A stretch of 64,000 nt of DNA from Duganella margarita (GTDB lineage: Bacteria; Pseudomonadota; Gammaproteobacteria; Burkholderiales; Burkholderiaceae_D), in NCBI RefSeq assembly GCF_009857535.1, contig NZ_WWCS01000011.1, forward strand, positions 155,196-219,195, in the 5' to 3' direction. This document shows, piece by piece, positions 31,518 to 40,936 of the stretch. The position numbers were made by a program, and so were the translations under genes. The notes under the pieces were generated by a model, which worked only from the letters and a program-made list of their open reading frames with translations, was not told where the DNA came from and searched no databases. Numbering within the stretch: the stretch's first letter is position 1; each line of letters starts with the position of its first letter.

Positions 31518-34376
31518 ATGGATATCGCATCGCTGATTCCCTCGGCACTTGGCCTGTTCGGCACCGGCCTGAGCCAGTTCGCGCGCCTGATTACACTGGC
31601 CAGCGCGCAGGACTCGGCGCTGCCGGAATCGCTGATGGCCGAGCGCTTTGCCGGACGCGAAGGCGTCAACGAACTGTACGCGTTTGAAGTGGACGCGCTC
31701 AGCACCTCGACCGACCTCGACCTGAACCTGTTCATCGGCGAGGAACTGACCGTCACCCTGCTGCAAGCCGACGGCACGCGCCGCGCCTGGCACGGCATCT
31801 GCACCGAAGCCGCGTGGCTGGGCGCCGACGGCGGCACGGCGCGCTACCGCCTGCTGCTGGAACCGGCGCTGGCGCTGCTGCGGCTGCGGCGCGACAGCTA
31901 CATCTTCCAGGACAAGAACGCGCAGGACATCGTCACCGAATTGCTGGCCGACTATCCGCAGCTTCGCTTTGAATTCGATGTCACGCAAAACCTGGCGGCG
32001 CGCCCGATCTGCACCCAATACCGCGAGAGCGACCTGGAATTCTTCCAGCGCCTGCTGGCCTCGGAAGGCCTGAGCTGGCGCTTCGAACACGAGCAGCCGT
32101 CGGATGAATCCACCGATGGCCAGGCCAGGCACAAGCTGGTGATCTTCGACAGCAAGGCCGGCGCGCCTGACATGCCGGGCAATGCTGAAATCCGCTTCCA
32201 TGGCGTGCGCGCCACCGACAGCGACGATGCCATCGACCAGTTTGCCGGGCGCCGCCAGGTGCAGCCGAACGCGGTCAGCATCAGCAGCTGGGACCCGGCG
32301 CAATTGCTGGCGCCCGGCGCGGAACAGCAATCGTCACTGGACGCCGGCACGCTGCCTGCACTGGCTGTGTATGACGGCGCCGGCGAACGCATCGCCAGCA
32401 GCGAAGCCGACTTGCACAGCCAGCTGATGCTGCAAGCGCTGGAGCTGGACAACAAAACCTTCGAAGGCGCGGGTTCAGTTCGCCAGCTGGCGCCTGGCCA
32501 CGCCTTTGCGCTGACGCAGCACGAGCGCTATGCCAGCGACAACCGCTTCGCCGTGCTGTGGGTACGCCACGAGGCGCGCAACAACTTCCCTTCCCAGGTA
32601 AAACAGATCGCTTCGCTGCTGGAAGCGGGCACCTACCGCAATACCTTTGGTTGCGTGCGCGAAGCGGTGGCCATCGTGCCGCGCGCCATCGCCGCACCGC
32701 AGGCCGCTACCGCGCTGGGACCGCAGACCGCCATCGTGGTCGGCGTGGCCGATGCGGTGGCGAGCACCACGCGCGACCACCAGGTGCGCATCCAGTTCGC
32801 CTGGCAGCGCGGCCAGGGCGCCAATCCGGGCGGTATCGCCCACGACACCGATGAACGCGGCAGCGCGCCGGGCGACGACAGCAGCGGCACCTGGGTGCGC
32901 GTAGCCGAAGCGCTCGCCGGTCCCAACTGGGGATCGCAATTTACCCCGCGCATCGGCACCGAAGTGCTGGTCGACTTCATCGACAACGATATGGACCGGC
33001 CGCTGGTGGTGGCGCAGCTGTACACCGGCTCGGACACGCCGCCGTACGCGGCCGGCGTCGATTCCGGCGCCAACCATGCGGGCACGCTGTCCGGCATTCA
33101 CAGCCATAACTTCGACGGCGGCGGCTACAACCAGTGGCAGCTGGACGACACACCCGGCCAGGTACGCACACGCCTGGCCACCAGCAGCGCCGCCACGCAG
33201 CTCAACCTCGGCTACCTGATCGCGCAAGCGCCCTCCTCGGCACAGCGCGGATCATATCGTGGCGCCGGCTTCGAGCTGCGCACCGACGCCTGGGCGGTGG
33301 TGCGCGGCGGCGAAGGCGTGCTGCTGACCACCAGCGCGCGCGCCGCCCAGGGCGCCGGGGTCAGCTCGACCCAGATGGATGCAGCCGAAGCCGTGCGATC
33401 TTTGCAGGCCGCGCAGGAACTGGGCAAAGTGCTGGGCGACGCCGCCGTCAAACAGGCCGCATTGGTCAGTTCGGATGGCGCCAAGGCGCAGCAGGAACTG
33501 TTGTCGCGCATCGATCCCAAGGACAAAGGCAAGCACGACGGCGCAGTCAACGGCCAGGAAGCCAGCAAGGCGCAAAGCGGCGCGCGCACCCTGGACGCGG
33601 ACAAGCCGGTGGAAAAATTCGCCGATCCGCTGGTGCTGATGGACGCGCCGGCCAGCATCAACTGGGCCACGCCTGCCTCGACTGTGCTGTTCGCCGGCCA
33701 ACAGCTGCACTGGACAACGATCGGCGATATGCACATGACAGCGGCGTACACGCTGTCGTCAGTGGCGGCCAATGCGGCCGGCTACTTCAGCCAGAACGGC
33801 GGCATCCAGGCGATTGCCGCCAACGGTCCGGTGTCGCTACAGGCGCATACCGACCAGCTGGAGATTTTGGCGGACAAGGCGGTCAAGGTTATCTCGGTCA
33901 ACGACAGTATCGAGATCAAGGCCAATCAGAAGATTGTGCTGCAATCGGGCCAGTCGTCGATCACGCTGGACGGCGGCGACATTACCTTTGCCTGCCCCGG
34001 CAATTTCACCGTCAAGGGTGGGCAGCATACGTTTGAGGGCGGCGCCAGCGGCAACGCCGGATTGACTGAGCTGCCTCATCAGTTGGTCACGCCGAAACTG
34101 GAACCGTACAGCATCCGCTGGGCGGCCGTGTCCGCCTTTACCGGCGCCATGGCGGCCGACGTGGACGTCATCTCGGTGGTCAAGAAAACCGGCAAGCTGG
34201 CCTTCAGCGGCGTCACAGCCGGAGACGGCCGCAGCCCGCGTCAGCGGGACGAGAAAATGCCACAGGAATATTCCGTGCTGGTCGGCAGCGGCGACTGGGC
34301 CACCGACCTGACCACCGGTGAAGAGCCACAAATGCTGGACGACGACGCATGGATGGATTGGGAAGCAGAAGAATGA
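31518..34376 (+). CDS. vgrG: VgrG (TssI) spike protein carrying the LysM-muramidase module
   Basis: This 952-residue VgrG is paralogous to the one at 6975-9836 but clearly divergent in sequence. It has a gp27-like N-terminal half, then the gp5/OB portion (DHQVRIQFAWQRGQG, TPRIGTEVLVDFIDNDMDRPLVV) and a DUF2345 beta-helical region (INDSIEIKANQKIVLQ). A C-terminal tail of about 110 residues follows. It begins at the base after the tssL stop and overlaps the effector start by 4 bp, so the tail probably docks that effector directly. No adaptor gene is present here. Confidence 0.95.
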   Translation: MDIASLIPSALGLFGTGLSQFARLITLASAQDSALPESLMAERFAGREGVNELYAFEVDALSTSTDLDLNLFIGEELTVTLLQADGTRRAWHGICTEAAWLGADGGTARYRLLLEPALALLRLRRDSYIFQDKNAQDIVTELLADYPQLRFEFDVTQNLAARPICTQYRESDLEFFQRLLASEGLSWRFEHEQPSDESTDGQARHKLVIFDSKAGAPDMPGNAEIRFHGVRATDSDDAIDQFAGRRQVQPNAVSISSWDPAQLLAPGAEQQSSLDAGTLPALAVYDGAGERIASSEADLHSQLMLQALELDNKTFEGAGSVRQLAPGHAFALTQHERYASDNRFAVLWVRHEARNNFPSQVKQIASLLEAGTYRNTFGCVREAVAIVPRAIAAPQAATALGPQTAIVVGVADAVASTTRDHQVRIQFAWQRGQGANPGGIAHDTDERGSAPGDDSSGTWVRVAEALAGPNWGSQFTPRIGTEVLVDFIDNDMDRPLVVAQLYTGSDTPPYAAGVDSGANHAGTLSGIHSHNFDGGGYNQWQLDDTPGQVRTRLATSSAATQLNLGYLIAQAPSSAQRGSYRGAGFELRTDAWAVVRGGEGVLLTTSARAAQGAGVSSTQMDAAEAVRSLQAAQELGKVLGDAAVKQAALVSSDGAKAQQELLSRIDPKDKGKHDGAVNGQEASKAQSGARTLDADKPVEKFADPLVLMDAPASINWATPASTVLFAGQQLHWTTIGDMHMTAAYTLSSVAANAAGYFSQNGGIQAIAANGPVSLQAHTDQLEILADKAVKVISVNDSIEIKANQKIVLQSGQSSITLDGGDITFACPGNFTVKGGQHTFEGGASGNAGLTELPHQLVTPKLEPYSIRWAAVSAFTGAMAADVDVISVVKKTGKLAFSGVTAGDGRSPRQRDEKMPQEYSVLVGSGDWATDLTTGEEPQMLDDDAWMDWEAEE

Positions 34377-35911
34377 ACGAAGAATACACCGTCAGGAAAG
34401 GCGATACGCTGACGCGCATTGCGGCAGCATTCGGCGTCAGCAAACACGACCTGGCGAAACTGAACAAGATTCAAAACCAGAACATGATCCGGGAAGGCCA
34501 AGTCCTGCAGATTCCGCCGAAAGTGGTGGAACTGGCGCCGCTTGAGCCACTGCAGATCGACTTGTCGAGCCTGCTGTCGCTGCAGTTTCTGGACGCCGCC
34601 AACAGGCCGATCGAAGGCATGGAAGTATCGGTCTGCGTGGCAGGCGAAGTGGAAAAGCACAAGACCGACACCTCCGGCAAGGTGCCGGTCATCACGGCCA
34701 AGCGGGACGACGTGGTCAAAGTCGAGGTGAAAAAACCCACCGGCGACTGGAAGAAGGTATCTGAAGTCAAGCTGGCGGAACCGGCAACCCATGCCCGCAT
34801 CACCAGCCCGAAAGTCGCCCTGCCGGCCGAGATGAAAGTGCATGAGGGGCCGAAGCAGACCGCGAAAACCGACAAGCCCGCCCCACAGCCGGTCGGCACC
34901 GTGACCGAGGTGCGCAGCGAGAACGGCAACCCGGTGCAAAAAGTGGCGCTGGAATGTCCCAACACGGAAAATCTCCGGCTCGGCCCGAATGCGAAATACC
35001 GCGACGTGATTATTGCGGCGGGCAAGCGCAGCGGCTTTACGCCGCAATCCATCGCGGCCATCATGAACGCGGAAGCCGCAACCATCACCAACGTGACCTA
35101 CATTCCGGTGATCGACAGGAAAACTAAAAAGCCTGTGTTAGGTAAGGACGGTAAGCCGAAAACCAAAAAACTGACGGAAAACACCGGCGAATGGGATCCG
35201 CGATCTGCCTCGTCCAAGTCGTCGGCGCGGGGGATGACGCAGTTCCTGGACGCCAGCTGGGTCGATATGGCGCTCAATGACGGCACCTTCTTGAATGAAC
35301 GGGCCAAGAAGGAAGGCTGGATAACGACGCAGAAGTCGACCGTCATCAAGAAAAAGCAACCAGTCGAGGTCGAGACCCCGGCATTCAAACGCGCGGATGG
35401 CAAACTGGTTACCAAGACCAAAGATACCGCCCTGGTGCGGATTTTGTCGTCCAAGCCGTATATTACCGGCCGCGCAACGGCGAGTGACGCCAATCTGCAG
35501 AAATTGCTCGACCTGCGCTACGTCGCCGAATACGCCATCAACACCGCGGTCGACTACGGTTTGCAGAACCTGAAGGGATTGAAAGATGACGACTTCAAGC
35601 TGGATGGGCTGTCCGATGGGGACAAGGCCAAGCTGATTTACCTGACCCACCATCTGGGCCTGTCGGACGCCAAAAAATTTATCCGCAATACCATTACCTC
35701 CGATACGGCAAAGGTGCTGCTGACGGCGCAGGTTGGCGCAGACCGCGCCGCCGAGTATGCTGCGGATAATGGCAACGATTACGTCAAAGGCCATCGGAGC
35801 TGGCTGTTAAATTTCGTCGACAAGAAAATCAATATTACCGAAAAAATGTGTGACTCCAGCAAGGCTGCCGCTGTGCGCTCCTTGCTGGATGTGACGGTAG
35901 CGATCAAATAA
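34373..35911 (+). CDS. LysM plus lysozyme-like peptidoglycan hydrolase, probable T6SS effector
   Basis: This 512-residue protein starts at ATG 34373, overlapping the vgrG TGA. It has an N-terminal LysM domain (YTVRKGDTLTRIAAAFGVSKHDLAKLN to LQIPPK, about 5-50), a beta-rich linker (about 60-135) and a lysozyme/transglycosylase-like domain from about 205. Glu234 in AIMNAEAA is the likely catalytic acid, with ARGMTQFLDASW (285-296) matching the GLMQF-type motif. There is no signal peptide, consistent with delivery by VgrG. Two small exported proteins follow. The effector assignment comes from context plus domain content. The linkage it cleaves is not predictable from sequence. Confidence 0.82.
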   Translation: MNEEYTVRKGDTLTRIAAAFGVSKHDLAKLNKIQNQNMIREGQVLQIPPKVVELAPLEPLQIDLSSLLSLQFLDAANRPIEGMEVSVCVAGEVEKHKTDTSGKVPVITAKRDDVVKVEVKKPTGDWKKVSEVKLAEPATHARITSPKVALPAEMKVHEGPKQTAKTDKPAPQPVGTVTEVRSENGNPVQKVALECPNTENLRLGPNAKYRDVIIAAGKRSGFTPQSIAAIMNAEAATITNVTYIPVIDRKTKKPVLGKDGKPKTKKLTENTGEWDPRSASSKSSARGMTQFLDASWVDMALNDGTFLNERAKKEGWITTQKSTVIKKKQPVEVETPAFKRADGKLVTKTKDTALVRILSSKPYITGRATASDANLQKLLDLRYVAEYAINTAVDYGLQNLKGLKDDDFKLDGLSDGDKAKLIYLTHHLGLSDAKKFIRNTITSDTAKVLLTAQVGADRAAEYAADNGNDYVKGHRSWLLNFVDKKINITEKMCDSSKAAAVRSLLDVTVAIK

Positions 35912-35924
35912 TTCACTCACTGCT

Positions 35925-36515
35925 ATGAAACTGCTTAACTATCTCCTGATTACCGCTCCCCTCGCCTGCTCGCTGTGCTTCGCGGCGCCCACCACCGCGC
36001 AAGGCAACGCCGATGATATCAACCGCGTGCTGAATGTGCGCGATGCCGCTGAATACACCTATCCCACCAAATTCGGCGATTTGAAATTCGTGCGCGCTGA
36101 TGGCACTCCCGGCGAGCCGGCTGAAAACCTCACTTTGAATGCAGGTGTATTGCTGTCGACGAAAGGTCAGGCGGACAAACAGGGTGGGCCGCTCTTTCTG
36201 ATGTCCGAATCGCAAACAACCACGTCGCGCGAAAAGCTGCCGCGCCGCGCCGGTCAGGCTGGCAAAACGGAAACCACCCGCATGATCGTTCTCATCGGTC
36301 AAGGTACGTGCACGAAGAAGCTGGCCGTGTTGGATTTCACCGGGGCCAAACCTTTCATCTCCGAGCAATTCGGCAACGATCAGCAAGAGCGTGCTTGTTT
36401 AACCTTCAAGAAGGCGAAATGGGGCAAAAAAGAGTCGGAGATCACGCTGAGCAGCGGTGCTACCTATATTTATGACGCCAAGGGCAAGATAAGCGGGCCG
36501 TTCGCATTTGAATGA
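35925..36515 (+). CDS. Exported protein, candidate immunity protein for the muramidase effector
   Basis: This 196-residue protein has a signal peptide (MKLLNYLLITAPLACSLCFAA). The mature part has no family I recognise. It contains two Cys residues that could pair in the periplasm (GTCTKK and RACLTF). It is 13 bp downstream of the LysM-muramidase gene. A periplasmic protein right after a cell-wall-degrading T6SS effector is most simply an immunity protein, but this is contextual inference. Confidence 0.65.
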   Translation: MKLLNYLLITAPLACSLCFAAPTTAQGNADDINRVLNVRDAAEYTYPTKFGDLKFVRADGTPGEPAENLTLNAGVLLSTKGQADKQGGPLFLMSESQTTTSREKLPRRAGQAGKTETTRMIVLIGQGTCTKKLAVLDFTGAKPFISEQFGNDQQERACLTFKKAKWGKKESEITLSSGATYIYDAKGKISGPFAFE

Positions 36516-36543
36516 ACAAGCTCACGAAAGCTCAAATAATTCT

Positions 36544-37035
36544 ATGAAAATCTCATTGCTGATGATGTTGGCGGTATGGGCCGGAGCCGCCAGCGCGGCG
36601 CCACAAACTTTGTGCCGTCCGCAGGAGCAGGTGTTTTTTTCGTGCAGCCTCGGTAAAAAAATCGTTTCAGTGTGCATGACGCCGGACAAGGCTGCAGTCC
36701 CCTACATGGAATACCGCTTCGGTACCGCCAAAAACATCGAGCTGAAATATCGAAGCGATGCCCGGCAGCCCAAATTCAGCCGCGTCGCGGTCAATTATGC
36801 GAGTAACGCGGAAACCGTTCTCTGGTTTACGAATATGGATACGGACTACCTGCTGCATTTCCCAATCAAAGGCGGACCTGGTCTGGAGGTCAAGCAACAG
36901 GGCAAGACAATTTCGGAAATGGCGTGCCAAGGTGGCTGGGCAGCGACGGTGGGCGAACACGATCAGCCGTTGCCATTCATTGTTGAAAAACCTGATATAG
37001 ATTCTTCGGAAGCACAGAAATACTGGCAGCGCTAA
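36544..37035 (+). CDS. Exported Cys-rich protein, second candidate immunity protein
   Basis: This 163-residue protein is read from ATG 36544, which starts a signal peptide (MKISLLMMLAVWAGAASA). An upstream in-frame ATG at 36508 would overlap the previous gene. The mature protein opens LCRPQEQVFFSCSLGKKIVSVC, a Cys pattern common in small periplasmic proteins near T6SS peptidoglycan effectors and loosely like lysozyme inhibitors. A C-terminal Cys (EMACQGGW) follows. It may protect against the effector at 34373-35911 together with or instead of the preceding protein. Confidence 0.62.
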   Translation: MKISLLMMLAVWAGAASAAPQTLCRPQEQVFFSCSLGKKIVSVCMTPDKAAVPYMEYRFGTAKNIELKYRSDARQPKFSRVAVNYASNAETVLWFTNMDTDYLLHFPIKGGPGLEVKQQGKTISEMACQGGWAATVGEHDQPLPFIVEKPDIDSSEAQKYWQR

Positions 37036-37304
37036 GATGATCAGGCTCATTGCGACACCTACGATGCAGGCTGCACTGCAACCGGCAAGGCTGCGCTACA
37101 GGCCGAGCTGATCGGCCCAGCTGCTGCCGAAGGCTGGAAGCTGCTCGACACACTGCTGTGCGCGCCCAAAACCGCCGCCATCACCGCCAGCGGCGACGAA
37201 ACCAGCTTAGCTACTACCCCGACGAAGCCTGCGTGAACACCCGTACCCTGGAATTCGCCCAAGGCAAATAGCGTGTCACCGCCGTCGGCGCGGCCTGTGA
37301 TTGA
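37036..37304 (+). pseudogene. Decayed gene fragment downstream of the muramidase module
   Basis: Codon-like sequence continues after the preceding gene: one frame reads CDTYDAGCTATGKAALQAEL then GWKLLDTLLCAPKTAAITASGDETS. Around 37200-37205 the sense jumps to another frame, SYYPDEACVNTRTLEFAQGK, which meets TAG at 37269-37271 and then RVTAVGAACD and TGA at 37302. One frameshift plus one stop thus interrupt what looks like the remains of a small Cys-containing periplasmic protein. There is no start codon or signal peptide. The parent family is not recognised. It could be a lost immunity gene. Confidence 0.6.
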
Positions 37305-37377
37305 GAAATTGTCCGGAAACGAACAGCGCCGCCGTTCATTTCCGCACATCCGCCCGCGCCTACGCCATAATAAGCCG

Positions 37378-37393
37378 TGGCACAAGACTTGCA
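37378..37393 (+). promoter_or_regulatory. Sigma-54 promoter (-24/-12)
   Basis: TGGCAC at 37378-37383, a 5-bp spacer and TTGCA at 37389-37393 match the sigma-54 consensus with correct spacing. The predicted transcription start is about 12 bp downstream, near 37404, leaving a short leader with AAGGAGA (37414-37420) before ATG 37425. No enhancer-binding activator gene lies nearby. Confidence 0.7.
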
Positions 37394-37424
37394 ATTCTTC
37401 TCGATTAACCACCAAGGAGACACC

Positions 37425-38459
37425 ATGCATGACCTGACCCTGGGCGCCCGCGGCAAGGAAGCCAGTATCGCTGTCGACATCAACGCGCGCGGCCAGATGG
37501 CCGGCATCATCGAAGACGAGTACGGCCACCAGCGCGCCATCCTGTACGACCAGCGTCCCGTCGAACTGGGCACGCTGGGCGGCAGCGAGGGCTTCACCCG
37601 GGGCATCAACGCCAACGGCGACGTGGTCGGCACGGCGCAGAACGCCAGCGGCTACTGGCGCGCCTTCATGGTCCGCCACGGCGAACGGATGCAGGATGTC
37701 GGCACGCTGGGCGGCAACAGCAGCTACGGCGCCGCCATCAATAATGACGGTGTAGTGGCCGGTTTCTCCGATACCAGCGACGGCTATTACCGCGCCTTCG
37801 TCAGCACGCCCGGCGGCGAACCGCGTGACCTCGGCACGCTGGGCGGCAGGATCAGCTACGCGGCCGGCATCAACAGCGATGGCGCCGTGGTCGGCACCGC
37901 CGCGCTGGCCAATGGTTACCGCCACGCCTTCCTGAGCGCGCCGGGCGGCAGCATGCAGGATCTGGGCACGCTGGGCGGACGGGTCAGCAGCGCCAGCGCC
38001 ATCAGCGACAACGGCGTGGTGGTGGGCGCGTCGGAGACGCCGGAGCGCCGCTGGCACGCCTTCATGTGGAACAAGGGCAAGATGGTCGATCTGGGCGCGC
38101 TGATCGGCTACGGCGACAGCTACGCGACCGCCGTCAACAATGCCGGCCATGTGGTGGGGAGTATCCGCATCGGCGACGAGCGCCGTTCCTTCGTCTACCG
38201 CGACGGCAAGATGACGGTGCATCGCGGCGGCTACGGCCTGTACCTGGTCAACGCCATCAACGACCAGGAACTGGTCATCGGCGCCTACAGTGTCGGCAAC
38301 AAGTTTAACGCCGCCACCATGATTTCCAGCCAGCCGGCGGTGGCCACGCACGGCGGCCAGGATCTGTTGGGCCTGATCGCCCTGGTGCTGGCGGTGGCCG
38401 CTGGCGTGGTCGTCTATCGCCGCCGTTACCGTGGCATCGCCCTGCCTTTGGCGATCTAG
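37425..38459 (+). CDS. HAF-repeat protein with C-terminal membrane anchor
   Basis: This 344-residue protein is built of tandem ~40-residue HAF repeats (consensus DLGTLGG...A.GIN..G.VVG.A...G..RAF), at least six copies. They end in a transmembrane helix (LIALVLAVAAGVVVY) and a basic cluster (RRRYRG), like a C-terminal sorting signal. ATG 37425 is chosen because a strong ribosome-binding site precedes it and a sigma-54 promoter overlaps the alternative GTG at 37377. No N-terminal signal peptide is visible from this start, so export is unclear. The function of HAF proteins is unknown. It converges on and overlaps the next gene by 4 bp. Confidence 0.8.
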   Translation: MHDLTLGARGKEASIAVDINARGQMAGIIEDEYGHQRAILYDQRPVELGTLGGSEGFTRGINANGDVVGTAQNASGYWRAFMVRHGERMQDVGTLGGNSSYGAAINNDGVVAGFSDTSDGYYRAFVSTPGGEPRDLGTLGGRISYAAGINSDGAVVGTAALANGYRHAFLSAPGGSMQDLGTLGGRVSSASAISDNGVVVGASETPERRWHAFMWNKGKMVDLGALIGYGDSYATAVNNAGHVVGSIRIGDERRSFVYRDGKMTVHRGGYGLYLVNAINDQELVIGAYSVGNKFNAATMISSQPAVATHGGQDLLGLIALVLAVAAGVVVYRRRYRGIALPLAI

Positions 38460-40840
38460 GCCGTCAGCGACACCAGCTTGGCCAGCACCGCGCCGATGGC
38501 GCACCAGCCCAGTAGCGGCAACATCTCGCGCTGGAAGAAGTGCAGCGCTTTCGGCAGGCGATGGTCGCGCGCGCCATACAATCGCAGCGCCAGCGGATAG
38601 GCGACGTGCGTGGCCGGCACCGTCGGCACCGTGCGCAGCAGATAGCGGCCCAGCAACGCCAGCAGCACCATGGTCAGCTCCGGCATGACCTTCACCAGGC
38701 CGGGCGCCATCCAGCATCCCACGCCCAGCCCGCCGCCCACCACGGCCGCCAGCAGCAGCCGCCGGTTGACTTCGGCGTGCGCCGCCGGCGCTTGTTGCAT
38801 CCGTTGGGCCAGCATGGCCAATGCCACCAGGAGGAGCACCGCCACCACCGGCGCCAGCCATCCGCCCCGCACCGGCTGCGCGGTTTCCGGTTGCTCGCTG
38901 GCGGCGCCGGCATCCGGGCTGCTGTACAGGTTGTAACCGACGGCGTCGCGCGCCTGTTTCAGATGGGCCGCATAGTTGCCCATGTCGCCCGGCTCGATGG
39001 CGTCGCGCAGCGCCTTGTAATGGGCAGTGATCAGCACGCTCTTGCTGTCGGCGCCCCGGGTGATCTTGTAGGAAAATTCAAACGCCGGGTCGCGCACGGT
39101 GGTGTCGCTGGTCTTGATGTTCCATGCGTACGGCAGGCGCACTTCGGTCACCTCGATAATTTCACGCGGATATTCCTGCCGCAGCGGCGCGTTGCGGCTG
39201 ATGGCCTCCGGCGCCTTCAGCGGCTCCTCGATTTCCGACGATTCCACCTGTGCCTGGCTGCGGCGATGCTTGTCGTCGCGCACCCAGAAGCGCGGAATGC
39301 GGTAGGACTCCAGCGTGGTCAGTTCATTCAGCGCCTCGTCGTCCTTGATCTCCAAGCCGCCGCTGGCGTGGATGCCTTCGTAGCGGCGCGCGTAGAAATT
39401 CTGGTATTGCGTCGCCATCTCGCTGCGGTTGTAGCGCAACTGGCGGCGCAGGTTGTCGGCACGCTCACCCTGCACCGTGGTGTGGATGGTGTAGTTCACC
39501 GGCTGGTCGACACCGGCGCTGGAATCGAACACCGCGCGGATCGTCTTGAGGCTGCCGGTGGCCGGCGTCATGCGGCTCAACGCCGTGCTGCCCGGCTCCA
39601 CTACCAGCGCGTAGCCGTAGTCCGGCTGGTACAGATGCGCCAGCTCGCCCAGCTGCATGCTGCGGGTCGGGTCCAGCCAGTAGACCTGGCCGGCTATGCG
39701 CGCCCGCACCAGCACATGGTTGAAGGCCAGCGGTGTCGGCGCCCAATTCGCCACATCCCTGGTGATTTCGGTGTTGACCAGCGCCGGCGCGGCGTCAATG
39801 TCCAGCGCGCGCAGCATGGTGACGGTCAGCAGCGTCTTGTCCTTGCAGTCGCCGAAGCGGCGCTGGTAGACCTTGTCCGGCGCGGTCGGCGCGTGCGAGC
39901 CGGGACCGACTTCGATGCCGAGGTAGCGCACGTCGCGCTGCACCAGCTGCAATACGGCGGCCGCGCGCCCGGCAGCGCTCCTGTATTCGCGTCCGATGCG
40001 GGCGATTTCGTCGCGCAACGCCGGCCCGGGCACACGCGGCGTCTGGTACAGCGGCAGCGACCATTGCACCACCGACGCCCAGTCGTCAAACTCGGTCCAC
40101 TGTACCGCCGCATACGGGTTGAACCATTCCGGCGCGCCCTTGTCGACCTTGGTGGCGGCAATATTCTGCGCATCCCAGCGGTAATCGCGATAGCCGCCCG
40201 CTTCGCTCACCACCGGTTGCAGCTTGCTGTTGTGCGTGACCAGCCGCAGCGTCCGGCTGGCCGGGATCAGCAGCCGCGCGAACGAGCGGTCCACGGGCAC
40301 CGACCAGGACATGTCGACGCGGCTGGTGACCTTGCCCTGGAAGACGGGATTGCTGCCGTCCAGACTGAAGGCATATTCGACAATGTCGCCAATGCGCACA
40401 TCGTCGAGCAGCACGCTGGCGGTCTTGCTGCCGTCGTAGACCAGGTAATCCAGCTCGGTCTCGCGCTGCAGCAGCTGGACCTTGGCGCCAGGCAGTTTGG
40501 AAATCACCTTGCCGGCGCGGATCAGGTTGATCGCATGCAGCGTCAGACTCTGATAGGTCGGATCGAAATTGATGCTGAGATTGGCGACCTTCTCCACGCC
40601 GCCGCCATCCAGCGCCTTGCTGGCCACGTGCACATAGGTGACCTTGCCGCGCTGGTCGACCCGCGTCTGCATGTCGCGCAGCAGATAGGCGACGCTGCCG
40701 CGCTGCGGCTGCCAGGTGGACGGCGTGGCCGGCTCGGCCGCCAGCGGCACCACCCAGGCCGGCGCCGCGCCGGTTTTATATCCTTGCGCGCCGGCGGCGC
40801 ACATCCACAACAAGCCCAGCAGCAGCCACACTACACGCAT
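38456..40840 (-). CDS. DUF3857/transglutaminase-like exported protein with C-terminal membrane helices
   Basis: This 794-residue protein has a signal peptide (MRVVWLLLGLLWMCAAGAQG), a DUF3857 domain (about 60-240) and a transglutaminase-like domain with intact Cys332 (RRFGDCKDKT), His375 (AFNHVLVRA) and Asp390 (YWLDPT). The C-terminal ~150 residues contain several hydrophobic helices. The substrate is unknown. The family is often annotated as a transglutaminase-domain or DUF3857 protein without established chemistry. It stands alone, convergent with the HAF gene. Confidence 0.85.
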   Translation of the reverse strand: MRVVWLLLGLLWMCAAGAQGYKTGAAPAWVVPLAAEPATPSTWQPQRGSVAYLLRDMQTRVDQRGKVTYVHVASKALDGGGVEKVANLSINFDPTYQSLTLHAINLIRAGKVISKLPGAKVQLLQRETELDYLVYDGSKTASVLLDDVRIGDIVEYAFSLDGSNPVFQGKVTSRVDMSWSVPVDRSFARLLIPASRTLRLVTHNSKLQPVVSEAGGYRDYRWDAQNIAATKVDKGAPEWFNPYAAVQWTEFDDWASVVQWSLPLYQTPRVPGPALRDEIARIGREYRSAAGRAAAVLQLVQRDVRYLGIEVGPGSHAPTAPDKVYQRRFGDCKDKTLLTVTMLRALDIDAAPALVNTEITRDVANWAPTPLAFNHVLVRARIAGQVYWLDPTRSMQLGELAHLYQPDYGYALVVEPGSTALSRMTPATGSLKTIRAVFDSSAGVDQPVNYTIHTTVQGERADNLRRQLRYNRSEMATQYQNFYARRYEGIHASGGLEIKDDEALNELTTLESYRIPRFWVRDDKHRRSQAQVESSEIEEPLKAPEAISRNAPLRQEYPREIIEVTEVRLPYAWNIKTSDTTVRDPAFEFSYKITRGADSKSVLITAHYKALRDAIEPGDMGNYAAHLKQARDAVGYNLYSSPDAGAASEQPETAQPVRGGWLAPVVAVLLLVALAMLAQRMQQAPAAHAEVNRRLLLAAVVGGGLGVGCWMAPGLVKVMPELTMVLLALLGRYLLRTVPTVPATHVAYPLALRLYGARDHRLPKALHFFQREMLPLLGWCAIGAVLAKLVSLTA

Positions 40841-40936
40841 GAATAATCCGTTGAGAAATTAAGTAGCAAATATCCCAACAGTTTAGCAAAGAAAAACGGC
40901 ACGCCACGGCATGCCGTTGCATTGAATCAAAATCTT

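Noticed and set aside
37377..37424. GTG start for the HAF protein at 37377
   Set aside because: It overlaps the sigma-54 promoter and lies upstream of the predicted transcription start. ATG 37425 has a strong ribosome-binding site.
40841..40936. Possible regulatory RNA between the DUF3857 gene and scoB
   Set aside because: A 96-bp spacer with no clear hairpin or promoter.
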